Below, in pieces: positions 27,744-40,790 of a stretch of 64,000 nucleotides of DNA. The position numbers were made by a program, and so were the translations under genes. Position 1 is the first letter of the stretch. Each line of letters begins with the position of its first letter. This DNA is from Pantoea sp. Lij88 (GTDB lineage: Bacteria; Pseudomonadota; Gammaproteobacteria; Enterobacterales; Enterobacteriaceae), in NCBI RefSeq assembly GCF_030062155.1, contig NZ_CP118269.1:1860001-1924000 (forward strand), written 5' to 3'. A model generated the notes under the pieces. The model had not been told where the DNA came from and did no database searches. It was given only the letters and a program-made list of their open reading frames with translations.

Positions 27744-28334
27744 CTACCAGTCAATTCCCTGCTGAGCTTGGATACCGGCATCAAACGCATGCTTAACTGG
27801 CCGCATCTCCGTTACCGTATCCGCCATCTCAGTCAGGCTGCGATGACAGCCGCGCCCGGTAATGATTACGCTCTGATGCGCCGGGCGCTGTTGCAGGGCG
27901 GTAATCAGGTCGTCCAGAGGCAGATAATCCATGCTGACCATATAAGTGATTTCATCGAGCACGACCAGGTCGAGCTGCTCATCGGCCAGCATCCGTTTTG
28001 CATGCTGCCACACGGCCAGACAGGCGGCGGTATCCGTTTCGCGGTTCTGCGTGTCCCAGGTAAACCCGGTTGCCATCACCTGAAACTCCACACCGTGCTG
28101 TTCCAGCAGGTTACGCTCGCCATTCGGCCAGTCACCTTTAATGAACTGAATGGCCGCCGCTCGCTTGCCATGACCGGTGGCGCGCAGTGCCGTGCCAAAG
28201 GCTGCGGTGGTTTTGCCTTTACCATTGCCGGTAAACACCATCAGGATGCCGCGAACCTCGGTGGCCGCCGCAATGCGCGCATCAACCTGCTCTTTTAACC
28301 GCTGCTGACGCTGTTGATGACGGTCGTCCGCCAT
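27744..28334 (-). CDS. btuR: corrinoid adenosyltransferase
   Basis: Transfers the adenosyl group of ATP to cob(I)alamin or cobinamide for coenzyme B12 salvage (CobA/BtuR). 196 aa; P-loop GNGKGKTT at 36-43, with GERNLLEQHGVEFQVM and ELRPVKHAFDAG-type C-terminal region. Its ATG overlaps the yciK stop (TAATG), an operon as in E. coli. Confidence 0.97.
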   Translation of the reverse strand: MADDRHQQRQQRLKEQVDARIAAATEVRGILMVFTGNGKGKTTAAFGTALRATGHGKRAAAIQFIKGDWPNGERNLLEQHGVEFQVMATGFTWDTQNRETDTAACLAVWQHAKRMLADEQLDLVVLDEITYMVSMDYLPLDDLITALQQRPAHQSVIITGRGCHRSLTEMADTVTEMRPVKHAFDAGIQAQQGIDW

Positions 28335-29095
28335 TATTCCGCGGCTCCCGGTTTTCTGCCCGGTTGTGCATCAAAGCTGATACCGGTTTTGCGTCGGCTG
28401 TCATCACCCATCAGATAAAGGTAGAGCGGCATCAGATCGGCAGGGGTTTTCAGCTTATTTGCATCTTCCTGCGGGAAGGCACTGGCGCGCATTTTGGTGC
28501 GGGTCCCGCCCGGATTGATACAGTTTACCCGCAATGCCTGCGTCTTATACTCATCGGCCAGCACCTGCATCATGCCTTCGGTGGCAAATTTAGAGACAGC
28601 ATAGGCGCCCCAGCCTGCGCGACCGGTGCGGCCTACGCTGGAGGTGGTAAACACCAGTGAACCGGCATCTGACTTCAATAACAGCGGCAACAGCGCCTGC
28701 GTCAGGAAGAAGGTGGCGTCCAGGTTGATGTTCATCACCTGCTGCCAGACCTGAGGGTCGAGTTCTGCCAGCGGCACAATTTCACCGAGGATACCGGCGT
28801 TATGCAGCACGCCGTCAAGACGCGGGAACTGCTGTGACAGTTGTTCTGCCACCTGCTGGCAACGTTCCGGTGTCGCTTCGGCCAGATCGAACACTACGGT
28901 GTGAGCAGGGCATTGATTAAGTTGACGGATGGCCTGTTCGACCTGCTGAAGTTTCTCAGGGTTACGGCCCATCAGGATCACTTCAGCGCCATAACGCGCG
29001 TAAGTTAGCGCCGCTTCGCGGCCAATGCCATCTGAAGCGCCAGTCACCAGGATAATACGGTGATTGAGCAGGTCGCTTTTCGGTTGATAATGCAC
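28334..29095 (-). CDS. yciK: YciK short-chain dehydrogenase/reductase
   Basis: NAD(P)-dependent SDR-family oxidoreductase of unknown substrate. Cofactor motif TGASDGIG, NAG-type motif LHNAGILG, and catalytic Ser-Tyr-Lys in SSVGRTGRAGWGAYAVSKFA. Start is GTG at 29095, with GGAGG 8 nt upstream and HYQPKSDLL aligned with E. coli (253 aa); a longer ATG reading from 29122 has no family support. Confidence 0.93.
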   Translation of the reverse strand: MHYQPKSDLLNHRIILVTGASDGIGREAALTYARYGAEVILMGRNPEKLQQVEQAIRQLNQCPAHTVVFDLAEATPERCQQVAEQLSQQFPRLDGVLHNAGILGEIVPLAELDPQVWQQVMNINLDATFFLTQALLPLLLKSDAGSLVFTTSSVGRTGRAGWGAYAVSKFATEGMMQVLADEYKTQALRVNCINPGGTRTKMRASAFPQEDANKLKTPADLMPLYLYLMGDDSRRKTGISFDAQPGRKPGAAE

Positions 29096-29268
29096 AGCGG
29101 GTTCCTCCAGCGAAAACAGCATGATTCCGCTTTATGCCTGAATTTACGAATGGGCGCAATCGCCAACCCACGCATTCTGTGCCAGCTGCTGGCATTTCAG
29201 GCGACGGAGCAAAGCAAAACGGCTAAACTGGCGAACTGTTTTTGATTCTCTGTTACTAAGGCGACCTG

Positions 29269-30315
29269 ATGGATTTTATTTCAACGTATGGACTGTTTTT
29301 AGCGAAAGCGGTGACTCTGGTGGTTGCCGTCGCTGCGATTGTCATGATTATCATGAATGCCGCGTTACGTAAGCGGGCACAAAGCGGTCAGCTTCGCCTG
29401 ACACATCTGGGTGATGACTATCAGCAGATGAAAGAGGATTTACAGCTGGCAAAAATGCAGCCGCAGGCGCAGAAAGTCTGGCTGAAAAATCATAAAAAAA
29501 GTGAAAAGCTGAAAGCCAAAGCAGAAAAACAGGCGGCGAAGCAGGGCCGGACTGACAGTGTTAAACCCACGCTCTACGTGCTCGATTTTAAAGGCAGCAT
29601 GGATGCCGGTGAAGTGGCGTCGCTGCGTGAAGAGATTTCAGCTGTGCTGGCTGTGAAGCAGCCGGGTGATGAAGTGCTGCTGCGGCTTGAAAGCCCGGGT
29701 GGCGTAGTGCATGGCTATGGCCTGGCGGCCTCTCAGCTGCAGCGCCTGCGCGATCAGGGTCTGCGCATTACGGCAGCGGTGGATAAAGTTGCAGCCAGCG
29801 GCGGATACATGATGGCCTGCGTGGCCGATCGCATTGTAGCTGCACCGTTCTCAATCATTGGCTCCATCGGCGTGGTTGCGCAGATCCCGAACTTCAACCG
29901 CCTGCTGAAACGAAACGATATTGATGTTGAGCTGCACACCGCAGGACAGTACAAGCGCACGCTGACGCTGTTTGGTGAGAACACCGAAGAGGGACGTGAG
30001 AAATTCCAGGAAGATCTCGACGAAACGCACCTGCTGTTCAAACAGTTTGTCCACCAGATGCGCCCGTCACTTGATATCGATAAGGTAGCCACCGGTGAAC
30101 ACTGGTATGGCCGTCAGGCGCTGGATCTGGGCCTGATTGACGAAATCGGCACCAGCGATGATCTGATTATCCGTCAGATGGATCAGTTCAACGTGCTCGG
30201 CGTCCATTACGCCCGCCGCCGCAAAATGATGGACCGCTTTACCCAGAGCGCCGGATCGGTGGCAGAGGGCCTGCTGCTGAAACTCTGGCAGCGCGGCGAG
30301 AAGCCAATGCTCTGA
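29269..30315 (+). CDS. sohB: SohB, inner membrane peptidase
   Basis: Signal-peptide-peptidase (S49) family member anchored by one N-terminal helix (about residues 8-30), followed by a lysine-rich coiled region (58-95) and the periplasmic protease domain. The Ser-Lys dyad fits Ser177 (KVAASGGYM) and Lys229 (TAGQYKRTL). In E. coli it suppresses htrA mutants in multicopy. 348 aa. Confidence 0.95.
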   Translation: MDFISTYGLFLAKAVTLVVAVAAIVMIIMNAALRKRAQSGQLRLTHLGDDYQQMKEDLQLAKMQPQAQKVWLKNHKKSEKLKAKAEKQAAKQGRTDSVKPTLYVLDFKGSMDAGEVASLREEISAVLAVKQPGDEVLLRLESPGGVVHGYGLAASQLQRLRDQGLRITAAVDKVAASGGYMMACVADRIVAAPFSIIGSIGVVAQIPNFNRLLKRNDIDVELHTAGQYKRTLTLFGENTEEGREKFQEDLDETHLLFKQFVHQMRPSLDIDKVATGEHWYGRQALDLGLIDEIGTSDDLIIRQMDQFNVLGVHYARRRKMMDRFTQSAGSVAEGLLLKLWQRGEKPML

Positions 30316-30319
30316 TACG

Positions 30320-30345
30320 AAACCCGGCCTGTGCCGGGTTTTTTA
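30320..30345 (+). terminator. terminator after sohB
   Basis: AACCCGGC (30321-30328), loop CTGT, GCCGGGTT (30333-30340), then T-run to 30344. The T-tract runs into the stop codon of convergent yciN. Confidence 0.92.
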
Positions 30346-30591
30346 TTCCAGGTGGTAGAGCGGCGACAGCACCACGGCAAGGTGTTTAAAGACGTTAAAT
30401 ACCGCGGTGGTTTTTGTCGTTGGCAGTCCCTCCGCGTCCAGAAAAAACGGTCCGCGAAAGACCAGCACACCGGCCTGTTGAGTCACCTCATCCGCCTGCA
30501 TACCCGCTAAATAATCGTCATGCTCCCTGATCAGCGCATTGGCCTTTTCCAGCAACGCCTGGCGGGAAATAGGCTGAGTCGTTCTCTCCAT
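30343..30591 (-). CDS. yciN: YciN family protein
   Basis: 82-aa DUF2498 protein of unknown function, matching E. coli YciN ([44 protein letters not shown]). No membrane segment. A Shine-Dalgarno GGAGCG lies upstream of the ATG. Divergent from topA, with a 371-nt intergenic region. Confidence 0.9.
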   Translation of the reverse strand: MERTTQPISRQALLEKANALIREHDDYLAGMQADEVTQQAGVLVFRGPFFLDAEGLPTTKTTAVFNVFKHLAVVLSPLYHLE

Positions 30592-30962
30592 TTATTCGCT
30601 CCTTTTTGACAGCACCCAAATCCTTTCTATATTACTGGCGAGTCACGCGGTGTGACAAATCGGTCTGAACGATGAAAACCTGGCGTAAGTTCGGGCTGAG
30701 TGCTAATTAAGTTGCGTAACAGATTTTATCAGGTAGAGTGTGGGCGATTCCGATTTCAGGGATTTTGCACCAGGATGTGCGAAGAGTTCAGATTGAAAAA
30801 GCACGCTTTATCATGCAGTTGCATAACGCCACATCGTCTGATCTGAGATTGACCCCTCCGCCTTGAAATGTTAAACAGGCGCAGCAATATTGAACCCAAT
30901 GGGTTTTTGGGCATCCAATCCTCTCCCGTTAAGCAGGATGTTTTCATTAGGTAAAGGTAAAT
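30592..30962. other. yciN-topA divergent regulatory region
   Basis: No gene is credible here. It should carry the multiple topA promoters known in E. coli. One plausible -35/-10 pair is TTGCGT near 30712 with TAGAGT 16 nt further on. A short AACCC/GGGTT stem with five T lies near 30893-30908 in the topA leader. Confidence 0.4.
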
Positions 30963-33587
<2,625 letters not shown>

Positions 33588-33595
33588 TCCACACA

Positions 33596-33618
33596 GGCCA
33601 GCGCTCGCTGGCCTTTTT
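33596..33618 (+). terminator. terminator after topA
   Basis: GGCCAGC (33596-33602), loop GCTC, GCTGGCC (33607-33613), then TTTTT. Eight nt after the topA stop. Confidence 0.92.
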
Positions 33619-33701
33619 CTGAGCCTTATATCAATCCGTTCTACTCTCTCACTTAAACTGATATAGTTGTTATAGCATTTCCGACCTTTCCTGATGCATA
33701 G

Positions 33702-34745
<1,044 letters not shown>

Positions 34746-34769
34746 AGTTTACGCGCCACGCTTAAACTT

Positions 34770-34794
34770 AAGGCTGCCTGGAGCAGCCTTTTTT
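34770..34794 (+). terminator. terminator after cysB
   Basis: AAGGCTGC (34770-34777), loop CTGGA, GCAGCCTT (34783-34790) and four further T. Confidence 0.92.
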
Positions 34795-35241
34795 GTGTCC
34801 AGGGTTTAGCTCCAGACGAGACTCAAAAGTTTTTATGATTTTTTTGTAAATAAAACATTGATCACATGTTTCCCCATCGGGCTTTCTTAAATGCGAATTA
34901 CAACACATTTTTAACTATGTGACTTTGCGACTCGCCAGGATTATTCCCATACTCCAGTTAAGAGCCGATGTGGGAAGCCAGTAAACATAAGGTTCTTAAG
35001 TGGTCTCTAAAGTTTTAAATGGATCTGTTTTTAAATTAACTCAAATTTATTAGCTGTCTGTTTAAATAAATATTTGTTCCGGAGTTAATGATTTCTAACG
35101 TTCCTGAAGCCTATTGATTAATACCGTTAATCGTTTTACTCAATAAAAATAACTGGATTTTTGGCCTTAACGCGTTTAGGATTCCTCCTAAATCTTAATC
35201 GATGTTATCAATCATTTTGTTGAGAGTGATTATCAAAAACT
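34795..35241. other. intergenic region upstream of ymiA
   Basis: About 450 AT-rich bases with no supported gene, presumably the promoter region for the ymiA-yciX-ymiC-acnA group. I see no clear operator in it. Confidence 0.4.
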
Positions 35242-35400
35242 ATGAATACACGACTGACTGTACAACCGGGTTTCCCGGCAAAAAGCACCAAGGTTGAGCG
35301 TACCGGCAACACCCGTCGCAACGCCTGGTTAACCGTATTCGCTGCCTCTGCGCTGTTCTGGGTAGTTGTAGCGTTAATGATCTGGCGTATCTGGGGCTAA
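35242..35400 (+). CDS. ymiA: YmiA family small membrane protein
   Basis: 52 residues beginning MNTRLTVQPGFPAKSTK, then a basic segment and a single hydrophobic helix (WLTVFAASALFWVVVALMIW) near the C-terminus. Size, topology and place between cysB and acnA match E. coli ymiA. Function unknown. The next small gene starts 4 nt after its stop. Confidence 0.75.
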   Translation: MNTRLTVQPGFPAKSTKVERTGNTRRNAWLTVFAASALFWVVVALMIWRIWG

Positions 35401-35404
35401 AGCC

Positions 35405-35584
35405 ATGTGGGCAAATACACTCAGCCATAAACGTTCCCTGAGCTCGCGTCAGCACAAGCCTGTTGCCTGTAAGGCAAAAGAAGCGCTTGCAAAGGACGAG
35501 AAAGTGTCTATCCCCGAGTCATGGGATTTGAGTGATAACCAGAGACTTTTTATTGAGTCGTTTCTGGACCCTAAAAACAAATAA
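35405..35584 (+). CDS. YciX-like small protein
   Basis: A 59-residue soluble ORF (MWANTLSHKRSLSSRQHKPV at the N-terminus; SIPESWDLSDNQRLFIESFL near the C-terminus). Basic first half, acidic second half. It occupies the position of E. coli yciX between ymiA and ymiC; identity with YciX rests on position and size, since I do not recall that sequence well. Likely cotranscribed with ymiA. Confidence 0.55.
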   Translation: MWANTLSHKRSLSSRQHKPVACKAKEALAKDEKVSIPESWDLSDNQRLFIESFLDPKNK

Positions 35585-35746
35585 CGTTTTCATACCACCT
35601 GTTACCAACTGTTCTTTTATTACCGGAATTTCCGGCGGGCTTTTTAAATGCCCCTTTCCACATCCTGTACGACCAAAGGGTGTCACCTCTTAAATCAGGT
35701 GACCGCAAAAACTTTTACGCCCGATTCCGGCGAAGGAGTGAACCAA

Positions 35747-35830
35747 ATGAATATGATAAAAATGTCCTGGCTCAGCGCGTATGCTTTCTCCTTTGCGTTC
35801 TGGTCTGCGGCGGTGTGGATAACGCTGTAA
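35747..35830 (+). CDS. YmiC-like membrane microprotein
   Basis: 27 residues, MNMIKMSWLSAYAFSFAFWS continuing through one hydrophobic helix to ITL. A strong AAGGAG lies 8 nt before the ATG. It sits directly before acnA, where E. coli has the small membrane protein gene ymiC. The ribosome-binding site and composition make it credible despite its size. Confidence 0.6.
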   Translation: MNMIKMSWLSAYAFSFAFWSAAVWITL

Positions 35831-36003
35831 TTTGAATTAAAATCACCTTTTTATGATGCCTCGTGACTTCACGGGGCATTTTCGTTTATGCGCGATTGTA
35901 GCAATTTGTGTTGTTATCAAAACGTTAACGAATTTGTGGTCTATCTTTAACATAAACCTTTGTCTCTCTAAGGTTTAAGGCCATGAACGAAAAAGGAGGA
36001 GCT

Positions 36004-38685
36004 ATGTCGTCTACCCTACGCGAGCAGAGTCAGGAAATACTGCAGGTCGACACCAAAAAATATCACATCTTCAGTCTTCCCCGCGCGGCTCAACATTTCG
36101 GCAATATCGATAGCCTGCCCAAATCACTCAAAGTTTTGCTGGAAAATTTACTGCGCTGGCAGGATGGTGACTCCGTTACGGCAGAGGACATCCAGGCGCT
36201 GGTTGACTGGCAAAAAGATGCCCATGCCGATCGTGAAATCGCCTATCGTCCCGCCCGCGTATTAATGCAGGACTTTACCGGCGTTCCCGCCGTGGTTGAC
36301 CTGGCGGCGATGCGCGAAGCGGTAAACCGTTTAGGCGGCGATGTGGCCAAAGTGAATCCGTTATCGCCGGTCGATCTGGTGATCGACCACTCAGTCACGG
36401 TCGATCATTTTGGCGACGATGACGCCTTTGAAGAGAACGTCCGGCTGGAGATGGAGCGCAACCATGAGCGCTACGTCTTCCTGCGCTGGGGGCAGAAAGC
36501 GTTTGATAAATTCCGCGTCGTGCCGCCGGGGACCGGGATCTGCCATCAGGTGAACCTGGAATATCTCGGCAAGGCGATCTGGCACGAAACGGTTAACGGT
36601 GAAGAGTACGCCTGGCCCGATACGCTGGTCGGCACGGATTCCCACACCACCATGATCAACGCGCTGGGCGTGCTGGGATGGGGAGTCGGGGGAATCGAGG
36701 CCGAAGCGGCCATGCTCGGTCAGCCTGTCTCCATGCTGATCCCGGATGTGGTGGGTTTCAAACTGACTGGCAAACTCAGGGCGGGTATCACCGCAACCGA
36801 CCTGGTGCTGACCGTCACTCAGATGCTGCGTAAGCATGGCGTTGTGGGCAAATTTGTTGAGTTCTACGGTGATGGCCTGGCCGATCTGCCGCTGGCAGAC
36901 CGCGCGACCATCGCTAACATGGCCCCGGAATATGGCGCGACCTGCGGATTCTTCCCGGTCGATGACGTCACGCTGAGCTATATGACACTGACCGGCCGCG
37001 ATGCCGATCAGGTCGCCTTAGTGGAAGCCTATGCCAAAGCGCAGGGCCTGTGGCGTAATCCGGGCGATGAGCCGCGCTTTACCAGTACCCTGGCGCTGGA
37101 TATGAACGAAGTGGAGTCGAGTCTTGCCGGACCAAAACGTCCGCAGGATCGGGTCTCACTGGGCGATGTGCCCGCTGCGTTTGATGCCAGCAACGAGCTG
37201 GAAGTGAATCAGGCGCAGAAACCCCATAAAAACGTCGAATATACCGACAGCGATACCGGCCTGACGCATACGCTGACCGATGGCGCGGTGGTGATCAGTG
37301 CGATTACCTCCTGTACCAACACGTCGAATCCCAGCGTGCTGATGGCGGCCGGCCTGCTGGCGAAAAAAGCGGTCGAGCGGGGTCTGAAACGCCAGCCGTG
37401 GGTGAAAGCTTCGCTGGCGCCAGGGTCTAAAGTGGTTTCCGACTATCTGGCCGTCGCGCAGCTGACCTCCTATCTCGACGAACTGGGCTTTAACCTGGTC
37501 GGTTATGGCTGTACCACCTGTATCGGTAACTCCGGACCGTTGAAAGATGAGATTGAGTCTGCGATCAAAGCGGGCGATCTTACGGTGGGAGCCGTGCTGT
37601 CCGGTAACCGTAACTTTGAAGGCCGTATTCATCCGCTGATTAAAACCAACTGGCTGGCGTCGCCACCGCTGGTGGTGGCCTATGCGCTGGCGGGTAACAT
37701 GAAGATCAACCTGCAGACCGAGCCGCTGGGCCACGATCGTCAGGGCCAGCCGGTGTACCTGAAAGATATCTGGCCGTCACCGGAAGAGATCGCCACCGCC
37801 GTGCAGCAGGTCACCAGCGACATGTTCCACAAAGAGTACGCCGAAGTCTTCGATGGCACACCCGAGTGGCAGGAGATTAAGGTCAGTGAAGCGGCAACCT
37901 ACGACTGGGATGAAGGCTCGACTTACATCCGTCTGTCGCCGTTCTTTGATGACATGGAGAAAAAGCCTAAGCCGGTGCAGGATATCCGAGGCGCACGGGT
38001 GCTCGCCTTGCTGGGCGACTCCGTCACCACAGACCATATCTCGCCAGCGGGCAGCATTAAGGCGGAAAGTCCGGCCGGGCGTTATCTGCTGTCACATGGT
38101 GTTGAGCGCAACGACTTCAACTCCTATGGTTCGCGTCGCGGTAACCATGAAGTGATGATGCGGGGTACGTTCGCCAATATCCGTATCCGCAATGAGATGG
38201 TGCCGGGCGTGGAGGGCGGTTACACCCGTCACTATCCGAGTGGCGAACAGCTGGCCATCTATGATGCGGCGATGAAGTATCAGGCGGAGGGTGTGCCGCT
38301 GGCGGTGATTGCCGGTCTGGAGTATGGCTCCGGTTCCAGCCGCGACTGGGCGGCCAAAGGGCCACGCCTGCAGGGCGTCAGGGTCGTGATCGCGGAATCC
38401 TTCGAGCGTATTCACCGCTCCAACCTGATTGGGATGGGCATTCTGCCGCTGGAGTTCCCGCAGGGCGTGACACGCAAAACTCTGGGGCTGACCGGTGAGG
38501 AGCGTATCGACGTGGAGAATCTTCAGGCGCTGACGCCAGGCTGCAGCGTGAAAGTAACGCTGACCCGTGCTGATGGAAGTAAGGAAGAACTCGACACCCG
38601 CTGTCGCATCGACACCGGTAATGAGCTGACCTATTACCGCAATGACGGCATCCTGCACTACGTTATCCGTAACATGCTGGACTGA
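36004..38685 (+). CDS. acnA: aconitate hydratase A
   Basis: Interconverts citrate and isocitrate through a [4Fe-4S] cluster; the stress/stationary-phase isoenzyme in E. coli. 893 aa. Cluster cysteines are in SCTNTSNPS and [11 protein letters not shown], and the swivel domain has [13 protein letters not shown] and [16 protein letters not shown] 36004 follows a perfect AAGGAGGAG; the longer reading from 35983 runs through that ribosome-binding site and is rejected. Confidence 0.98.
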   Translation: MSSTLREQSQEILQVDTKKYHIFSLPRAAQHFGNIDSLPKSLKVLLENLLRWQDGDSVTAEDIQALVDWQKDAHADREIAYRPARVLMQDFTGVPAVVDLAAMREAVNRLGGDVAKVNPLSPVDLVIDHSVTVDHFGDDDAFEENVRLEMERNHERYVFLRWGQKAFDKFRVVPPGTGICHQVNLEYLGKAIWHETVNGEEYAWPDTLVGTDSHTTMINALGVLGWGVGGIEAEAAMLGQPVSMLIPDVVGFKLTGKLRAGITATDLVLTVTQMLRKHGVVGKFVEFYGDGLADLPLADRATIANMAPEYGATCGFFPVDDVTLSYMTLTGRDADQVALVEAYAKAQGLWRNPGDEPRFTSTLALDMNEVESSLAGPKRPQDRVSLGDVPAAFDASNELEVNQAQKPHKNVEYTDSDTGLTHTLTDGAVVISAITSCTNTSNPSVLMAAGLLAKKAVERGLKRQPWVKASLAPGSKVVSDYLAVAQLTSYLDELGFNLVGYGCTTCIGNSGPLKDEIESAIKAGDLTVGAVLSGNRNFEGRIHPLIKTNWLASPPLVVAYALAGNMKINLQTEPLGHDRQGQPVYLKDIWPSPEEIATAVQQVTSDMFHKEYAEVFDGTPEWQEIKVSEAATYDWDEGSTYIRLSPFFDDMEKKPKPVQDIRGARVLALLGDSVTTDHISPAGSIKAESPAGRYLLSHGVERNDFNSYGSRRGNHEVMMRGTFANIRIRNEMVPGVEGGYTRHYPSGEQLAIYDAAMKYQAEGVPLAVIAGLEYGSGSSRDWAAKGPRLQGVRVVIAESFERIHRSNLIGMGILPLEFPQGVTRKTLGLTGEERIDVENLQALTPGCSVKVTLTRADGSKEELDTRCRIDTGNELTYYRNDGILHYVIRNMLD

Positions 38686-38687
38686 CA

Positions 38688-38713
38688 AAAAAGCCGGGGA
38701 GACCCGGCTTTTT
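38688..38713. terminator. bidirectional terminator acnA / ribA
   Basis: AAAAAGCCGGG (38688-38698), loop GAGA, CCCGGCTTTTT (38703-38713), between two convergent genes. Confidence 0.93.
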
Positions 38714-38716
38714 CAT

Positions 38717-39310
38717 TTATGACTTCGGCAGCAGATGCCCCATCTTTTCCGCTTTCGTATCCAGATAGTGCGCATTCTTCGGGTTACGCCCCACGACCAG
38801 CGGCACACGCTCAACGATGTTGATCCCGGCTTCGCTCAGGATCTCCACTTTGCGTGGGTTATTGGTCAGCAGACGCACTTCATTAACGCCCAGCAGTTTG
38901 AACATATCGGCGCACAGGGTGAAGTCGCGCTCATCGGCGGCAAAGCCCAGCTGATGGTTCGCTTCTACGGTGTCGTAACCTTTATCCTGCAACGCATAGG
39001 CGCGAATCTTATTCAGCAGGCCAATGTTACGGCCTTCCTGACGATGATAAAGCAGCGCGCCGCGACCCTCTTCTGCGATGGCATTGAGGGCGGCTTCCAG
39101 CTGAAAACCACAGTCGCAACGCAGGCTGAAGAGAGCATCGCCGGTCAGGCATTCGGAATGAACGCGCGCCAGTACCGGCTCGTTATCGTTAATATCACCA
39201 AAGACCAGTGCAACGTGGTCATGTCCGGTTGCCAGTTCTTCAAAACCAACCATCAGGAAATCTCCCCATGGCGTGGGCAGTTTGGCTTCTGCCACCCGTT
39301 TAAGCTGCAT
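38717..39310 (-). CDS. ribA: GTP cyclohydrolase II
   Basis: First enzyme of riboflavin synthesis from GTP. 197-198 aa starting [16 protein letters not shown]; zinc ligands Cys54, Cys65 and Cys67 ([18 protein letters not shown]) and [11 protein letters not shown] are intact. The ATG at 39310 has GGAGAG upstream; a longer in-frame reading to 39451 has no family support. Divergent from pgpB. Confidence 0.97.
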   Translation of the reverse strand: MQLKRVAEAKLPTPWGDFLMVGFEELATGHDHVALVFGDINDNEPVLARVHSECLTGDALFSLRCDCGFQLEAALNAIAEEGRGALLYHRQEGRNIGLLNKIRAYALQDKGYDTVEANHQLGFAADERDFTLCADMFKLLGVNEVRLLTNNPRKVEILSEAGINIVERVPLVVGRNPKNAHYLDTKAEKMGHLLPKS

Positions 39311-39335
39311 GTGACTCTCCAGAACCTTCAGAGGA

Positions 39336-39358
39336 TGCACTATCATCATGATAGTGCA
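39336..39358. repeat. 23-bp inverted repeat in the ribA upstream region
   Basis: TGCACTATCAT (39336-39346), a single C, ATGATAGTGCA (39348-39358): a perfect 11-bp dyad 26 nt upstream of ribA. It could be an operator or a hairpin in the ribA leader. Confidence 0.6.
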
Positions 39359-39491
39359 CAGGCCGGTGTGGCCCGACAAACGTGCAATATTGTGCCACAA
39401 CCCGCAAGCGGGCTGGTAATCTCTGATACCAATTGCAGTGATAAAGCACAATTATCCAATCGGCAACGGTTATGTTATTCTTTTTTAAGCT

Positions 39492-39581
39492 AAAGTTATG
39501 CAATTGTTGTCTTTTGACACCGGGATAAGGGAAGAGAAAGTTATGCAATTGTTGTCTTTTGACACCGGGATAAGGGAAGAG
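39492..39581 (+). repeat. perfect 45-bp tandem duplication at the pgpB start
   Basis: Bases 39492-39536 and 39537-39581 are identical over all 45 positions. Each copy contains AAAGTTATGCAATTG at its start, TTTTGACACC in the middle and AAGGGAAGAG at its end; the second copy's AAGGGAAGAG serves as ribosome-binding site for pgpB. Being 45 bp, the duplication keeps an upstream reading frame open. Confidence 0.97.
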
Positions 39582-39590
39582 GATGTTTAA
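39498..39590 (+). CDS. putative upstream ORF overlapping pgpB start
   Basis: An ATG in the first repeat copy opens a 30-codon frame that reads through both copies (each giving MQLLSFDTGIREE) and stops at TAA 39588-39590, eight nt inside pgpB in another frame. It would couple translation to pgpB if expressed. Its ATG has no clear Shine-Dalgarno, so translation is uncertain. Confidence 0.3.
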   Translation: MQLLSFDTGIREEKVMQLLSFDTGIREEDV

Positions 39591-40341
39591 GATTTCGCGT
39601 CGTACCACCTTCGGAATGCTGGTGCTGCTGATCATACCGGTTACCGTCTGGCTTACCGGCTGGCGCTGGCAGCCGGGCGAAAGCAATGCGGTGCTGAAAG
39701 GTCTCTTCTGGATGACTGAAACCGTCACCAATCCGTGGGGGATTATTACCAGCGTGCTGCTGAGTGCCTGGATGCTCTGGTGCCTGCGCTTTCGCCTGAA
39801 GCCCGCCATTTTGCTGCTGCTGATCATGAACGCGACGATTCTGGCCGGGCAGTACACCAAATCCTTTATCAAAGAGCAGATTCAGGAGCCGCGTCCCTAT
39901 GTGATCTGGCTGGAACAGCATCACGGCCTGGATGAGAAAACGTTCTACGAGCTGAAGCGCAAACAGCGCGGCGAGATGGTGACCTCACTGATTGCCGATG
40001 AGACGCAGATTCCAGGCTGGCTGAAACGGCACTGGGCGTTTGAAACCGGTTTTGCCTTTCCGTCGGGTCATACCATGTTTGCTGCCAGCTGGGCGCTGCT
40101 GGCATTGGGTCTGCTCTGGCCGCGTCGGCACTATAAAAGCGTGGTGGTGATCTTCCTGTGGGCCACTGGCGTGATGGCGAGCCGTCTGCTGCTGGGCATG
40201 CACTGGCCGCGCGATCTGGCAATGGCAACGGTCCTTTCCTGGATACTGGTTACCGTTGCAACGTGGCTGGCACAGCGTTTCTGTGGCCCGCTGACGCTGC
40301 CGCCGGAAGAGCAAAAAGAGGTGGCGCAGCGGGAGCCCTGA
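39583..40341 (+). CDS. pgpB: phosphatidylglycerophosphatase B
   Basis: PAP2-family inner membrane phosphatase acting on phosphatidylglycerophosphate and undecaprenyl pyrophosphate. 252 aa with six hydrophobic segments; the three-part active site is intact: KEQIQEPRP (97-105), FPSGHT with His163, and SRLLLGMHWPRD with His207. The ATG at 39583 lies directly after a 45-bp tandem duplication. Confidence 0.95.
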   Translation: MFKISRRTTFGMLVLLIIPVTVWLTGWRWQPGESNAVLKGLFWMTETVTNPWGIITSVLLSAWMLWCLRFRLKPAILLLLIMNATILAGQYTKSFIKEQIQEPRPYVIWLEQHHGLDEKTFYELKRKQRGEMVTSLIADETQIPGWLKRHWAFETGFAFPSGHTMFAASWALLALGLLWPRRHYKSVVVIFLWATGVMASRLLLGMHWPRDLAMATVLSWILVTVATWLAQRFCGPLTLPPEEQKEVAQREP

Positions 40342-40475
40342 TTGTAATTCTCCCTCAAGACCCCATATTATTAGGCAGGCCTGCGCAAAAGCGACTCGCC
40401 CGATGCTGCTGGGAGCAGCATTTTTGCTGGAGTTTTGGCATAATTCTACCTGACAACCTCACAACGGGATGCACT

Positions 40476-40784
40476 GTGAAATATTTGCTGATTTTTTTAG
40501 TAGTACTGGTCATTTTCATTATTTCCGTCACCCTGGGTGCGCACAACGATCAGGTCATTACTTTTAACTATCTGCTGGCGCAGGGTGAGTTCAGCATCTC
40601 GACCTTACTGGCATCACTGTTTGGCGCAGGTTTCGTGCTTGGCTGGATCATCTGCGGTCTGTTCTGGTTACGGACCCGCGTCTCTCTGGCGAATGCCAAC
40701 CGGAAAATCAAGCGTATGCAGACCCAAATCGAGCAGAGTACCGCTCTGGCGACCACGCCATCTTCTCCGGCTGGCCGGGAATAA
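40476..40784 (+). CDS. lapA: LapA (YciS), LPS assembly protein A
   Basis: 102-aa inner membrane protein with two helices (about residues 3-20 and 44-66) and a cytoplasmic C-terminal coiled segment (VSLANANRKIKRMQTQIEQ). Partner of LapB in LPS assembly control. The start is GTG at 40476, matching the E. coli N-terminus KYLLIFL; the long reading from 40158 lies out of frame within pgpB. lapB follows after 6 nt. Confidence 0.94.
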   Translation: MKYLLIFLVVLVIFIISVTLGAHNDQVITFNYLLAQGEFSISTLLASLFGAGFVLGWIICGLFWLRTRVSLANANRKIKRMQTQIEQSTALATTPSSPAGRE

Positions 40785-40790
40785 TCCCCG

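Noticed and set aside
40158..40475. Extended start for lapA inside pgpB
   Set aside because: The upstream part is out-of-frame pgpB sequence; lapA homology begins at the GTG at 40476.
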